Shown: positions 33,922 through 44,551, numbered from the stretch's first letter. The stretch is DNA of 64,000 nt from Paludibacter jiangxiensis (GCA_945870155.1 CAMBSB010000001.1:1-64000), one strand, 5' to 3'. Notes: generated by a model not told the origin, from the sequence alone. Program-made: numbers and translations.

Positions 33922-36144
33922 TTAAAGATTGTTGAATAAAAATTCACTCATTCTTGTGTATAAATGTCGTCTTGATTGTTTGCCCAGAATGCTGTGATTT
34001 TTGTCAGTGTAAATATGCATTTCAAATTGTTTGTCGGCTTCAACTAATTTATCTAAATAGAGCATGGTATTTTGAAAATGTACATTGTCATCGGCCGATC
34101 CATGTACTATTAAAAGTTTGCCATTCAGGTTTTTAGCCATTTTTAATGCAGAAGTTTTACTATAACCATCAAAATTTTCTTGTGGTCGGCGCATAAATCT
34201 TTCGGTGTATGCCGTATTATATAATTTCCAATCAGTTACCGGCGCCACAGCAATACCGGCCTTAAATACACTTTCGCCTGTACTCATAGCCCATAAAGTC
34301 ATGGAACCTCCATAACTCCATCCCCATATACCAATTCTATCTTTATCAATATAGGCCAAATTACTCAGATATCTGGCTGTTTCTATCTGGTCTTTTGTTT
34401 CTAAAATACCCATTTGCATATACGTACATTTTCTAAATTCCGAACCTCTGGCTCCTGTCCCTCTTCCGTCAACACAAACTACAATATACCCTTTTGATGC
34501 CAAATAATACTCCCAGCCAACATTCCATTTATCCAAAACCTCTTGTGAATTGGGCCCACTGTATTGAACTTGTAGCACAGGATATTTTCTGTTCTGATCA
34601 AAATCAAGTGGTTTTATAATCCAACCATTTAAAATGATGTTTTCAGAACTGGTAAAATTAAAAAACTCTTTTTTTGATAGTTGTAAAGCTTTAAACTCTT
34701 TCAGTATTTCCGAATTGTTTTCTAATACTCTCAATACCTGACCTCTTTGATTACAAACAGCTATTTGATTTGGCAAATCCAGCGAAGAAGAATTCTCAAA
34801 ATAGTATGTAAAATTGCTATTGAAACTTGCATTGTGCGTGCCTTTTCCATCGGTAAGTCTCAGAGTTTTCCCCTTTGAATCAATTGTATAAATATCTCGC
34901 TGCATGGGTGATACCTGAGCCGATTGATAGTAAATTGTTTTCTTTGTCTCATCATATCCGTAAAAATCAGTAACATCCCAATTTCCTTTGGTTATTTGCT
35001 TTACTAAACTACCATTGATTTGGTATTGATAAATATGCCGATATCCATCTCTTTCGCTCACAGTATAAAAATACTGGTTATTGGCTGTGAATTTTATATT
35101 GTCAATTAGGTCATAATCAACGTAATACTTGTCAGTTTCGCGAAAGGTTAATTTGCAAAGCGTCGATCTTGGATTAGCCATGTACATATCCAGCTGATTT
35201 TGATTTCGATTTAATTTAAAAACAGCCAATTGTTCGGGCGAGTTTGTCCATTTTATGCGGGGAATATAAAAATCCTGATCTGTATCGGGTAGTTGTATAG
35301 TTTTAGTTGTTTTGTTAAAATCATCATAAATACAAACACTCACTTTTGAGTTATTTTCACCAGCCTTAGGATATTTAAATTTTTTGAAGGTAGGATAAAG
35401 AATAATATCTTCTGAATTATCCTGATTATTCAAAAATGTTTGAAATGAAAACTCAGGAATATCAGTTTCGTTGAATTTAGTGAATGCAAGTAGCTTACTA
35501 TCAGCACTCCACGCGAAATGGCGTGTAGCTTCAAATTCTTCTTCATAAACCCAGTCGGGAGTGCCATTTATAATTTTTCCTGCTTCACCATCTTTGGTTA
35601 TGGCAATTTCTGTTTTAAAATCGAGTTTTTTAATGTATAAATTATTTTCACGCGCAAAAGCTATATATCGGCTATCGGGTGAAAAAAGTGGAACTTCTTG
35701 TGCTCCATATTCCGAAAGGGCTTCAAGCTCTTTACGTTTGATATCGTAAACATAATAATCGGCGGTAAAAGTTCGGCGATAACGATATTTTTCGTTGGTG
35801 TAAACTATTATTTTTTGCTCGTTTGGACTAAATTCATAGCCCGAAATTGTTTGGATTGGACTTTTTTTAATTTGATTTAAACTAAAAACTGTATCCACAA
35901 TTATTCCGGTTTTATAATCATATTTTACAATAGCTTTGTTATTTATTTTCAAGGTATAATGTTCGCCATTGTTCATCGATACAGGATTGTCGAACTTTTT
36001 GGGTTTGAATTTACCATCAGTAATTTCATAAAGTAAATTTGCAAACTGAAATTGTATGCTTGAAAGCAAAAGAATGAATATGGCTAATCGTCTCATTTTT
36101 ATAAATATACATTTTTGATTACTAAAAACACAAATTAAAATCAA
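33922..36144 (-). CDS. S9B prolyl oligopeptidase (dipeptidyl peptidase IV-like)
   Basis: The likely start is the ATG at 36096, which gives a signal peptide (MRRLAIFILLLSSIQFQFA) and a 724-residue exported enzyme; the frame is open to 36144. The N-terminal two-thirds is a DPPIV-type beta-propeller (with DWVYEEEFEATRHFAWS, carrying the Glu pair that binds the substrate amino terminus). The C-terminal alpha/beta hydrolase domain has the nucleophile in GWSYGGS near residue 595, then HGSADDNVHF (Asp) and KNHSI (His). It would cleave X-Pro or X-Ala dipeptides from peptides in the periplasm. Confidence 0.92.
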   Translation of the reverse strand: MILICVFSNQKCIFIKMRRLAIFILLLSSIQFQFANLLYEITDGKFKPKKFDNPVSMNNGEHYTLKINNKAIVKYDYKTGIIVDTVFSLNQIKKSPIQTISGYEFSPNEQKIIVYTNEKYRYRRTFTADYYVYDIKRKELEALSEYGAQEVPLFSPDSRYIAFARENNLYIKKLDFKTEIAITKDGEAGKIINGTPDWVYEEEFEATRHFAWSADSKLLAFTKFNETDIPEFSFQTFLNNQDNSEDIILYPTFKKFKYPKAGENNSKVSVCIYDDFNKTTKTIQLPDTDQDFYIPRIKWTNSPEQLAVFKLNRNQNQLDMYMANPRSTLCKLTFRETDKYYVDYDLIDNIKFTANNQYFYTVSERDGYRHIYQYQINGSLVKQITKGNWDVTDFYGYDETKKTIYYQSAQVSPMQRDIYTIDSKGKTLRLTDGKGTHNASFNSNFTYYFENSSSLDLPNQIAVCNQRGQVLRVLENNSEILKEFKALQLSKKEFFNFTSSENIILNGWIIKPLDFDQNRKYPVLQVQYSGPNSQEVLDKWNVGWEYYLASKGYIVVCVDGRGTGARGSEFRKCTYMQMGILETKDQIETARYLSNLAYIDKDRIGIWGWSYGGSMTLWAMSTGESVFKAGIAVAPVTDWKLYNTAYTERFMRRPQENFDGYSKTSALKMAKNLNGKLLIVHGSADDNVHFQNTMLYLDKLVEADKQFEMHIYTDKNHSILGKQSRRHLYTRMSEFLFNNL

Positions 36145-36360
36145 AAAGAAATTAGTTTATAGCTAAGATTGTGAAATGCAAAAATAGCATTTTATATTTA
36201 CTATATGTTTCATTGGTTTTATTGTATACAAATATTTTTTTTGTAACTCAGCAATATTTCAATAAATTTGATTTTGTGATATGCTTTTTATGAATATGAC
36301 ACTTAAAATGCCCTAAATTGAAATTTAAAGATTTATTTTAAATTGAATAATGCTCTAAAA

Positions 36361-36387
36361 CTCCCCCTTCAGGGGGCTGGGGGCTTA
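36361..36387 (+). repeat. CCCC-type palindromic repeat
   Basis: ctcccccttcagggggctgg-gggctta, preceded by ctctaaaa. It belongs to the same family as 4279 and 11816 and lies just downstream of recJ on the minus strand. The remainder of the gap 36145-36414 shows no gene. Confidence 0.8.
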
Positions 36388-36414
36388 GAAGTTATGTTTT
36401 TTATTATTTGGCTG

Positions 36415-38139
36415 TTAATTTTCAATAATTTTGATGTCTCTAATCATCAATTGTGTGTTTGTATTCCCGTTAAAATTATTTTCTTCAATGGTGTAGCATA
36501 TATCCAATGGGTTTAAAGCTTTCAAATGATCGTTGTATGCGTGCATTCTGAATGCGATACCATTGATAACATTTTCGCAACTTGAATCTATCAATTCTAA
36601 TTTTAAATGTTCTTGTTCTTTGCCAACCAGTCGGCTTGTACCATAATCAAATACTTTGTGAGAGGCAAAAATTGGTTTCATGTTTCCGGGGCCAAAGGGT
36701 CCGAATTGTTTTAAAACACGAAAGAATTTTGGGGTTATATCTTTAAATTCGAGTACCGCATCAATGTCAATTTGAGGATAAGTTTGTTCTTCTAAAATAT
36801 TTTCGGAAACAAATTTTTCAAATCTTTCGGTAAAAATCAACACATTTTCTTCTTTCATAGACAATCCGGCCGCATACATGTGTCCACCAAAGTTTTCGAG
36901 TAAGTCACGACAAGAATCAATGGCTTTATAAATATCGAAACCCGGAACAGAACGTGCTGAACCTGAGGCAAATCCATTCGACAATGTAAGCACTATTGAA
37001 GGTTTGTAATATTCTTCGGATAGACGTGAAGCTACAATTCCTATCACGCCTTTATGCCAATCGGGTTTATAAACAACCAATGATTTTCTTACTGAATATT
37101 TTTTGTCGGATTCAATTATCGAAATTGCTTCGTCAGTAATATTTTTATCCAGGCCTTTGCGATCTTCATTATATTCATTAATCGTGTCGCTTTTTCCTTT
37201 GGTGAAAATAGCATCACTCGAAACCAAAAGTTCCACAGCTTCAGTTGCCAGTTTCATTCTACCGGAAGCATTTATTCTTGGACCAATTTTAAATACTATA
37301 TCGCTGATTGTTATCTCTTTATCGCTAAGTCCGCAAACTTCGAGAATGCTTTTAAGACCGGTGCTTGGATTTGAGTTTATTTGTTTCAAGCCGTAAAATG
37401 CAAGAATCCTGTTTTCGCCCGTTATAGGAACAATATCCGAAGCAATACTGAGAGCCAGTAAATCGAGTAGGGGAGTGAGCTGAACGAAATCGATATTGTT
37501 TACAATGCAAAAAGCTTGCATCAATTTAAAACCAACTCCACATCCCGATAAATGTTTAAAAGGATAATTACAATCGTCCCTTTTGGGATCAAGAACCGCT
37601 ACTGCCGGTGGTAACTCCACATCGGGTGTGTGGTGGTCGCAAATAATAAAGTCAACATTATGATCCTGAGCATATTTCACTTTTTCTATGGCTTTTATGC
37701 CACAGTCAAGTGCAATGATTAATTTAAAATCATTGTTAAATGCAAAATCAATTCCCTGAATTGAGATTCCATAACCTTCGCTATAACGATCGGGGATATA
37801 AAAATCTATATTACTGTAGAATTGTTTTAAAAACTTATATACCAATGAAACTGAGGTAGTTCCATCTACATCATAATCGCCATAAACAAGAATTTTTTCG
37901 TTGTGGCGCATTGCTTTACTAAGTCTTTCTACAGCTTTATCCATATCGGCCATCAAAAACGGATCGTGTAAATCAGCTAAATCAGGTCTGAAAAATGAAC
38001 GGGCATCATCGAAAGTGAAAATTTCCCTTTGAATCAACAATTGTGCAAGTATGGGGCTTATACTTAATTCCGTTGCTAATTTGTTTTGTGTTTCAATTTG
38101 TTGTTCTGTAAGGGTTTGGTAAATCCATTTGTTTATCAT
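36415..38139 (-). CDS. recJ: single-stranded-DNA-specific exonuclease RecJ
   Basis: A 574-residue protein of the DHH phosphoesterase family. Motif I GDYDVDGTTS is near residues 84-93, the DHH motif is in ICDHHTPD near 166, later GKGVIG-type DWHKGVIGIVASRL, and GGHMYAAGLS of the DHHA1 domain; the C-terminus has the RecJ OB-fold. It degrades single-stranded DNA 5' to 3' in recombination and mismatch repair. Length is normal and motifs are intact. Confidence 0.95.
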   Translation of the reverse strand: MINKWIYQTLTEQQIETQNKLATELSISPILAQLLIQREIFTFDDARSFFRPDLADLHDPFLMADMDKAVERLSKAMRHNEKILVYGDYDVDGTTSVSLVYKFLKQFYSNIDFYIPDRYSEGYGISIQGIDFAFNNDFKLIIALDCGIKAIEKVKYAQDHNVDFIICDHHTPDVELPPAVAVLDPKRDDCNYPFKHLSGCGVGFKLMQAFCIVNNIDFVQLTPLLDLLALSIASDIVPITGENRILAFYGLKQINSNPSTGLKSILEVCGLSDKEITISDIVFKIGPRINASGRMKLATEAVELLVSSDAIFTKGKSDTINEYNEDRKGLDKNITDEAISIIESDKKYSVRKSLVVYKPDWHKGVIGIVASRLSEEYYKPSIVLTLSNGFASGSARSVPGFDIYKAIDSCRDLLENFGGHMYAAGLSMKEENVLIFTERFEKFVSENILEEQTYPQIDIDAVLEFKDITPKFFRVLKQFGPFGPGNMKPIFASHKVFDYGTSRLVGKEQEHLKLELIDSSCENVINGIAFRMHAYNDHLKALNPLDICYTIEENNFNGNTNTQLMIRDIKIIEN

Positions 38140-38832
38140 TGTGTTTTATTTTTTTCAAACAAAATGAGTTTTTTCCTTTTTGATATTTTTAATCAGATTT
38201 AAACTTGCATGTTTAAATGTGTGATATACAATGCTTGATTTGTTAAAATACAATTAACAAAAAAAGCTCAACTAAATAAATGTCAATTCCCGCAAATTTT
38301 CAAGGAAAAACTCAGCTATATTTACAATTCAACATCATAAAATTCAAACTATGCACACTAATTGCAATATAGAACTGTAAAATTAGTTGTTTTTTTTCAA
38401 TTATCAAGCATTGCATTTGGGATAATTCATTAGTCATTGTCTGTCATTTTATAAATGCTTAATTTACAGTTTATTTGCACCGCTTTTTTTTGATAATAAT
38501 ATTTCAAATTGACATTTATTTTTTTAATCTAATTTTATTTATTTTTGTTTGAAAATGATTTTATAAATTTAAATGTGGCAATTTAACAAATATGCGTATT
38601 TTTCCATTGATTATATAAGTTTTATGTTTTTATTGTTTGGTGTATTTTGAAGTTACAAAGAATTAATTATCTTTGTAATTGTTATTTCAGATTTAATATG
38701 CTAAAAACCAATTCAATATATTTATTGTATTTTTCCTAATATATATTTTAACTTAATTATGCTCAAAAGAAATTCCTATAAATATAAAAATTCTATTATA
38801 AAAAAACCTTATTTAATAATTCAACATTATAC
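38140..38832. other. intergenic region, 693 bases
   Basis: Very A+T-rich gap between divergent genes recJ and the lipoprotein gene. No convincing open frame. It holds a good Bacteroidetes promoter at 38646-38675 for the downstream lipoprotein gene; a leader of about 150 bases follows. Confidence 0.65.
38646..38675 (+). promoter_or_regulatory. Bacteroidetes-type promoter of the lipoprotein gene
   Basis: tttg at 38646-38649, 18 bases, then tatctttg at 38668-38675. This matches the -33 TTTG and -7 TAnnTTTG consensus closely. The predicted start site is near 38681. Confidence 0.65.
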
Positions 38833-41715
38833 ATGAAAAAAATATTTTGTAACTTAAAAAATTTTGTTTTTGTAATTTTGTTGAGTTTTAATTCATGTAT
38901 AAGTGATGAATTTGATTTTAAAAATTCAAATATTATTACTGAAATAACAATTGGTGGCGATTCACTTTCATTCCCTATTGGTAAAACAAAACCAATATAT
39001 TTGGGTGGTTTTATGGACAGCATTGATAATATTGTAAAATCAGAAGATGGTAAGTATTCTTTCACTTTTAATTATGCTATTAAGAAGCAATTTAAGGCTT
39101 TTGATCCAATAACTATCAATATACCTAAAGTTCCATTAAATCCTATCAACACAAATACCGTTGAATTAAAATTTCCGGACTTAATTTTTAATCCAATTTC
39201 ATTTGAATCAACGGTTTCTATTCCTAAAGTTGATATAGGTGGCATAGTGTTGCCTAAAATTGCTACTGTATTTACAAAGGAAATAACCATTAGTCCGACG
39301 GCTAAATCACCTATTTCAAATACAAATCAAAAACGTTCATCACAATTTGTAATTCCTGTTGGTCCATATCAACTCAGTGCAAATGACAAATTTGATGTAG
39401 CATCGCAATTTTCATTTCCGGCTGAATTAAAAAAAGTAAACTTTATCTTGCTAAAAAACAATGTTGTACATCTCCGGATTGATAAATCGGAAATTAACAA
39501 ACTGGGTTTTGCAACTCAAAATGATATTATTAAAAGTTTCAGAATTGATTTTCCAGCTGAATTTCGTTTAACTGAAAATATGGGTGTTGGTTCACGCATA
39601 GCCGGGAGCTCATTTATCATCGAAAATGCCCCACTAACTGCCTCTGTAGATGTGTATGAAGCAAGTTTTAAAATTGAAAGAATGGATTTTTCAAATTTGC
39701 CACAATTGGGGTTTTTAAATTACCTTGCTTCAGTGCCTTACTCTTTTTTGTACGAATTTAATGGCACTAATGATATTAGCAATAATATTATCGGGAAAAA
39801 ATTTGTGCTTGGATTTAGTATTAGTTCAGAACCTGAAGTTTCAGATATAGAGATTGTTACGAATGAAATACTTTTGCCTGTCCAGAGTGGCTCAAATCAA
39901 ATAAATCAAGTAGTTGATAACTTGCCCAAAGAACTGGCTGAACTTAATACTATCAGCTTTGAAGATGGAGCTTCATTGAATCTGGATATTCAGGATCCAA
40001 ATATTGCTCCTTTCGATTTTAACAATGGAAATTGTATTATTTCATTGCCAAAAGCATTTATTTTTAAAAGTTATGCCGGACTCAATCCTAACACAAATAT
40101 TCTTACCATACCCTACGGAGAATTATTTGGAAAAAAAATCATAGGAATTTCGGGAGTTAGAATCAATAAAGCTATTGTGGATCAGAAGTTTATCTTTTCT
40201 GACTATTTGGGTTATAATTTGAATAATCTAACTATAGCATCCGAAACATTAATGCTTAGTGCTTTGCAAAATACAAGCGATAAAAATACTAAAGTTACGG
40301 GCTCGACGACAGGATTGAAAATAAAAAATGCATCAGTTGTAACGAATAAAATTATTTTTAATGTCCCCGATCAAACTACAACTATTGACTTTAATGAATT
40401 AATATCGAGCGACATACAAAAACTTTATTCAATAAATTTAAAAAATCCGGCAGAAATAGTATTTAAAATTAATATTAAAAATCTACCTCCGGCCATTGAT
40501 TCAATATTTTTTGTGAATTACACAATCAAATTACCTTCTTTTATGAAATTTGAGGAAGGAAATGTAAACAGCCAAAATGAAATAGTTCTGAATCGAGGGT
40601 TTGATGTGAAGGAAGGATTTGTCAAAAAATTAAAACTTTTAGGATTAGATTTTGGAGCTAATGGTTTTGAATTGAAAAATGGATATGTAAATTTTCATGA
40701 GACAATTACTTTAACCGGACAGGCTTTTGTAAAAAGTACAAGCTTAAACTCAGATGAAGTAAGTACTGTTCAAATAATCCAATCTGTTGATATTGAGCCT
40801 TTAGTTATATCAAGTATAAGTGCTAAATTGGGATTGAAAATAGATCCTATTTCACAAATAATTCCTTTTAATTTGGGTGCATTGAGTGCTGGTGATAATA
40901 ACTATGACATTGATAATCCACTATTTACTATAGAAATAGGCAATAGTTACGGAATTCCTGTGGATTTGACAATGAATATCATACCTAAACGCAATGGAGT
41001 TGCCATACCAAACAGTGATGTAAATACCACAATTTCTGTTGCGGCGGCTGACACTATTGGTAAATTAAAATGGAGCAGGTTTTGGTTGAACAAAACCGGA
41101 TTAGGATTCTCGCAAGGCTATACTCCAAAAGCTATTCCGGCTTTATCGAAACTTTTGAGCAGTAATCCTGATGAAATTGAGTTTAATGTTTTACCTACAA
41201 TCAAAGGTGAGAAACATATTATTGATTTGTATTCACCTTTAAACGAATTAGATTTGAATGTTTCAGCCATTGTTCCTATCAGTTTTGGGAAAGATTTTAA
41301 AATAAGCATGAAAGATACAGTAGCTGGTTTATTAAAAGATTTGACTGAATTTACTAAATTAAAAATGATACAAGGTGTTGAAATAGTGGCAATTATTGAA
41401 AATAAAATCCCATTAGATTTTAATTTAAATTTTGCACCATTAGATGCAAATAAAAAATTAATATCCGGTATATCGGTAAATAATGGAGCAAAAATAAAAT
41501 CCTGTAATATTGATGGTTCAGCTCAAAAAAGCATTATTTCGCTTGGGTTAAAAGAAACCATACCCGGTGCATTTGCTTTGATAGATGGTTTTGATTTCAC
41601 AGTTGGTGCTGCTGCAAATAGCACTGTGGCAGGCTTATCTTTAAAATCGGATCAGTTTTTAACCATTGAATTAAGAGTTAGAATTCCTCAAGGTATTACT
41701 TTAAATAAAAAATAA
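38833..41715 (+). CDS. large lipoprotein of unknown function
   Basis: The 960-residue product has a lipoprotein signal peptide with the lipid-modified C22 (LLSFNSC). The following residues ISDEFD are acidic, as in surface-exposed Bacteroidota lipoproteins. The rest is a long series of beta-rich segments with recurring hydrophobic patterns (for example ITINIPKVPLNP, VDIGGIVLPKI, LSISPT-like stretches) and no catalytic motif I can name. It is monocistronic with its own promoter. It may be an outer-membrane-attached scaffold or adhesin; the family is not recognised. Confidence 0.7.
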   Translation: MKKIFCNLKNFVFVILLSFNSCISDEFDFKNSNIITEITIGGDSLSFPIGKTKPIYLGGFMDSIDNIVKSEDGKYSFTFNYAIKKQFKAFDPITINIPKVPLNPINTNTVELKFPDLIFNPISFESTVSIPKVDIGGIVLPKIATVFTKEITISPTAKSPISNTNQKRSSQFVIPVGPYQLSANDKFDVASQFSFPAELKKVNFILLKNNVVHLRIDKSEINKLGFATQNDIIKSFRIDFPAEFRLTENMGVGSRIAGSSFIIENAPLTASVDVYEASFKIERMDFSNLPQLGFLNYLASVPYSFLYEFNGTNDISNNIIGKKFVLGFSISSEPEVSDIEIVTNEILLPVQSGSNQINQVVDNLPKELAELNTISFEDGASLNLDIQDPNIAPFDFNNGNCIISLPKAFIFKSYAGLNPNTNILTIPYGELFGKKIIGISGVRINKAIVDQKFIFSDYLGYNLNNLTIASETLMLSALQNTSDKNTKVTGSTTGLKIKNASVVTNKIIFNVPDQTTTIDFNELISSDIQKLYSINLKNPAEIVFKINIKNLPPAIDSIFFVNYTIKLPSFMKFEEGNVNSQNEIVLNRGFDVKEGFVKKLKLLGLDFGANGFELKNGYVNFHETITLTGQAFVKSTSLNSDEVSTVQIIQSVDIEPLVISSISAKLGLKIDPISQIIPFNLGALSAGDNNYDIDNPLFTIEIGNSYGIPVDLTMNIIPKRNGVAIPNSDVNTTISVAAADTIGKLKWSRFWLNKTGLGFSQGYTPKAIPALSKLLSSNPDEIEFNVLPTIKGEKHIIDLYSPLNELDLNVSAIVPISFGKDFKISMKDTVAGLLKDLTEFTKLKMIQGVEIVAIIENKIPLDFNLNFAPLDANKKLISGISVNNGAKIKSCNIDGSAQKSIISLGLKETIPGAFALIDGFDFTVGAAANSTVAGLSLKSDQFLTIELRVRIPQGITLNKK

Positions 41716-42029
41716 TTTGAAACTAACTAATTCTACTTTAACAAATTAAAGAATGAACCACAATAGGCACAATAGATCACATTAGAAAAAATGCTTTTTA
41801 AATTAATCTCGATTCTAAACCGTTAAAATACAGACAAGTATTTGTCTATTGTGCTTACCTGCGACAGGCATGGTTAAAATATTTGTCGAGTTTTATTTTA
41901 GTAAAGTAGAGCTAAGCAATACATCAAATCAACACTAATTCACATCCCCGCAATTGATCCCGATTCTTTTATCGGGAGCGGCTTGGAAAAATATTGATTA
42001 TTTTAAATTCCCTTTTAATAGAATTTATA
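41716..42029. other. intergenic region with small inverted repeats
   Basis: No gene seen. It contains gcacaataga (41767-41776) paired with tctattgtgc (41845-41854), a cctg-cga-cagg mini-hairpin near 41868, and tcccgat-tctttt-atcggga at 41958-41977, which may end transcription of the lipoprotein gene. Confidence 0.55.
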
Positions 42030-42066
42030 AAAAAGCTCTGATAGTCGTTAGATTATCAGAGCTTTA
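42030..42066 (-). terminator. terminator of the carboxynorspermidine synthase gene
   Basis: Arms aaagctctgata and ttatcagagcttt with a short loop, about 30 bases past the minus-strand stop at 42098, with T-rich sequence after the stem on that strand. Confidence 0.85.
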
Positions 42067-42097
42067 TTGAATAAATATAGCCGATTGAATGTAGTTT

Positions 42098-43300
42098 CTA
42101 CAATTCTAAATCAATATTATGTAATTCGTGCCAAGGTAAACCGTGTATGTTCAATTGTTCCATAAATGGATCGGGATTGAATTCTTCCACATTATAAACT
42201 CCTGCTTTGCGCCATTCGCCCTTGAAAAACATCATGGCTCCAATCATGGCTGGAACTCCTGTGGTGTAGCTAACACCCTGTGCCCCGGTTTCTTTGTATG
42301 CTGCTTCGTGACTACAATTATTATAAACATAGTAAGTTACTTCTTTTCCATCTTTCAATCCTTTAATACGACAGCCAATTGAAGTTTGTCCGGTATAGTT
42401 TTCGCCTAAATCACCCGGATTTGGAAGTACGGCTTTAAGAAATTGAATGGGTACAATTTTTTGACCATTGTATTCCACTTCATCTATACGTGCCATTCCA
42501 ATATTCTGAATTACACGTAAATGAGTAAGATATTCTTGTCCAAACGTCATCCAGAAACGAGCGCGTTTAATTGTCGGATAGTTTTTTACCAATGATTCAA
42601 GTTCTTCATGATAAATAACATACGATTCTTTAGGCCCTATTTCAGGATAGTTCAGAGCTTTGTGAATTTCGTGTGGTTCGGTTTCAATCCATTGGCCGTT
42701 TTCCCAGTATTTTCCGCGTTGTGAAACTTCTCGTATATTAATTTCAGGATTGAAATTGGTAGCAAAAGCTTTACCATGATCACCGGCATTACAATCCACA
42801 ATATCTAAATAATGTATCTCGTCAAAATGATGTTTGGCTGCATAAGCTGTATAAATACTTGTTACTCCCGGGTCAAATCCACAACCAAGAATTGCAGTTA
42901 ATCCTGCTTTCTCGAAACGGTCTCTATAAGCCCATTGCCAGCTATATTCAAAGTGCGCTTCATCTTTGGGTTCGTAGTTGGCTGTATCTAAGTAGTTTAC
43001 GCCGGCTTCTAAACAGGCATCCATAATAGTCAAATCCTGATAAGGTAATGCTACATTTATAAGCAGTTCCGGTTTATAATCATTTAATAAGCTTACCAAT
43101 TCGGGCACATTATCAGCATCCACCTGAGCCGTTTTCACATCCACTCCAAAGCGTTTTTTAACATCAGTAGCAATAATGTCGCATTTTGATTTTGTTCTAC
43201 TGGCCAACATTATTTCAGTAAAGATATCTGTGTTTTGTGCAATTTTATTTACCACAACAGTTCCCACACCACCTGCACCAATAATCAAGACTTTTCCCAT
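42098..43300 (-). CDS. carboxynorspermidine synthase (saccharopine-dehydrogenase family)
   Basis: A 400-residue protein with an N-terminal NADP-binding Rossmann motif (VLIIGAGGVGTVVVNKIA), the YLDTANYEP and GCGFDPGVTSIYTAYA blocks, and a C-terminal GVSYTTGVPAMIGA stretch, which match carboxynorspermidine dehydrogenase of bacterial polyamine synthesis. It would join aspartate semialdehyde and a diamine (putrescine or diaminopropane) by reductive condensation. Saccharopine dehydrogenase proper is less likely given the bacterial context. Monocistronic. Confidence 0.88.
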   Translation of the reverse strand: MGKVLIIGAGGVGTVVVNKIAQNTDIFTEIMLASRTKSKCDIIATDVKKRFGVDVKTAQVDADNVPELVSLLNDYKPELLINVALPYQDLTIMDACLEAGVNYLDTANYEPKDEAHFEYSWQWAYRDRFEKAGLTAILGCGFDPGVTSIYTAYAAKHHFDEIHYLDIVDCNAGDHGKAFATNFNPEINIREVSQRGKYWENGQWIETEPHEIHKALNYPEIGPKESYVIYHEELESLVKNYPTIKRARFWMTFGQEYLTHLRVIQNIGMARIDEVEYNGQKIVPIQFLKAVLPNPGDLGENYTGQTSIGCRIKGLKDGKEVTYYVYNNCSHEAAYKETGAQGVSYTTGVPAMIGAMMFFKGEWRKAGVYNVEEFNPDPFMEQLNIHGLPWHELHNIDLEL

Positions 43301-43609
43301 ATTAATTAATTTGTTAGTTTTTAGTTTTAAAATATGTATGCAAAAATAGTTGATTTTTTGTGATTAAGAAAATATATTGGTTTAATAATAAAATTGCCGC
43401 GTTAACATTATACATAATTGAAAATGAGTTATATAAGATGTAGGATTTTGTTAAAATCAGCTCTCATCTCAAGAATTCAATTATTTTACATCTTTAAAAT
43501 TGACAGCTATTCTTGAATTTTATAGAAAATGATAGTAAATTCTTGGTGATTTTTAGTTTACTTTGTATGATATTTATTAAAAAACACTTTTCGATTTTTT
43601 TAAAAATTT
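43301..43609. other. divergent intergenic region, 309 bases
   Basis: A+T-rich spacer between divergent genes. A minus-strand tatttttg (complement of 43341-43348) could be the -7 element of the carboxynorspermidine synthase gene. No clear plus-strand box was found for the TerC gene. Confidence 0.45.
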
Positions 43610-44551
43610 ATGGAAATTACCCCGGGCTTTTGGTTTTTATTTATTGTATTTGTATTTATCATGTTATTTCTCGATCTTTTTGTGTTTCATAAAAAAGATA
43701 CGGTTGTAAAAGTAAAAGAAGCGCTTATTTGGAGTGCTTTTTGGATTGCATTGGCATTAGTTTTTAATATTGGAGTTTATTATTTTATCGATCATACTAA
43801 AGCGATAGAGTTTTTTACAGCTTATATTCTCGAAAAATCACTGAGTGTTGATAATCTATTTGTTTTCATAATGATATTCGGTTTCTTTAAGATAAAGCCG
43901 AAATTTCAGCATAAAATTCTTTTCTGGGGAATTTTTGGCGCGTTAATTATGCGTGCCATATTTATTTTTGCCGGTATAGCTTTGATTCAACAATTTGCAT
44001 GGATTATGTATGTTTTTGGTGCATTTCTAATTTATACAGGTATTCACATGCTGTTCGAGAAAGAAGATGAAGCAGAATTTGACCCCAACAAGAATGTTGT
44101 TATAAAATTGTTTAAAAAAATTATGCCGGTAACTAATGATATGTCAGTACCACATTTTTTCGTAAAAAAGAATAAAATAATTTATGCAACTCCATTTTTC
44201 ATTGCTTTACTAATGATAGAGGTTTCTGATGTTATTTTTGCTGTTGATTCCATTCCGGCAGTTTTATCGGTTTCGGATGATGTTTTTATTGTTTTCACGT
44301 CCAATATTTTTGCTATTCTTGGATTACGTTCCTTGTATTTTGCGTTGAGTGGAGTTATTGAATTCTTTCAATATCTTAAATATGCTTTGGCAGGAATACT
44401 ATCATTTATTGGTATTAAAATGTGTGTCAATGAATTAGCAAAGGATTTTAATTATGATTTTCATATATCAAATTATGTATCTCTTTCAATAATTGTTTTA
44501 TCACTTACTCTTTCAATAGTTTTATCTATCCTGTTTAAGAAGAAAGAATAA
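43610..44551 (+). CDS. TerC-family integral membrane protein
   Basis: A 313-residue protein with about nine hydrophobic segments. TerC signatures are LFLDLFVFHKKDT near residue 24, the LEKSLSVDNLFVFIMIFGFF motif, and EVSDVIFAVDSIPAVLSVSDD, whose acidic residues lie in membrane segments. Members of this family act in metal-ion (often manganese) export or in metal loading of exported enzymes; older names link it to tellurium resistance. No other ter genes are nearby, so the metal-export role is more likely. Confidence 0.9.
   Translation: MEITPGFWFLFIVFVFIMLFLDLFVFHKKDTVVKVKEALIWSAFWIALALVFNIGVYYFIDHTKAIEFFTAYILEKSLSVDNLFVFIMIFGFFKIKPKFQHKILFWGIFGALIMRAIFIFAGIALIQQFAWIMYVFGAFLIYTGIHMLFEKEDEAEFDPNKNVVIKLFKKIMPVTNDMSVPHFFVKKNKIIYATPFFIALLMIEVSDVIFAVDSIPAVLSVSDDVFIVFTSNIFAILGLRSLYFALSGVIEFFQYLKYALAGILSFIGIKMCVNELAKDFNYDFHISNYVSLSIIVLSLTLSIVLSILFKKKE

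Noticed and set aside
43610-44551. TerC as a sign of a tellurium-resistance operon
   Set aside because: No TerD/TerB/TerZ homologues are adjacent; a stand-alone TerC is common and more likely linked to metal export.
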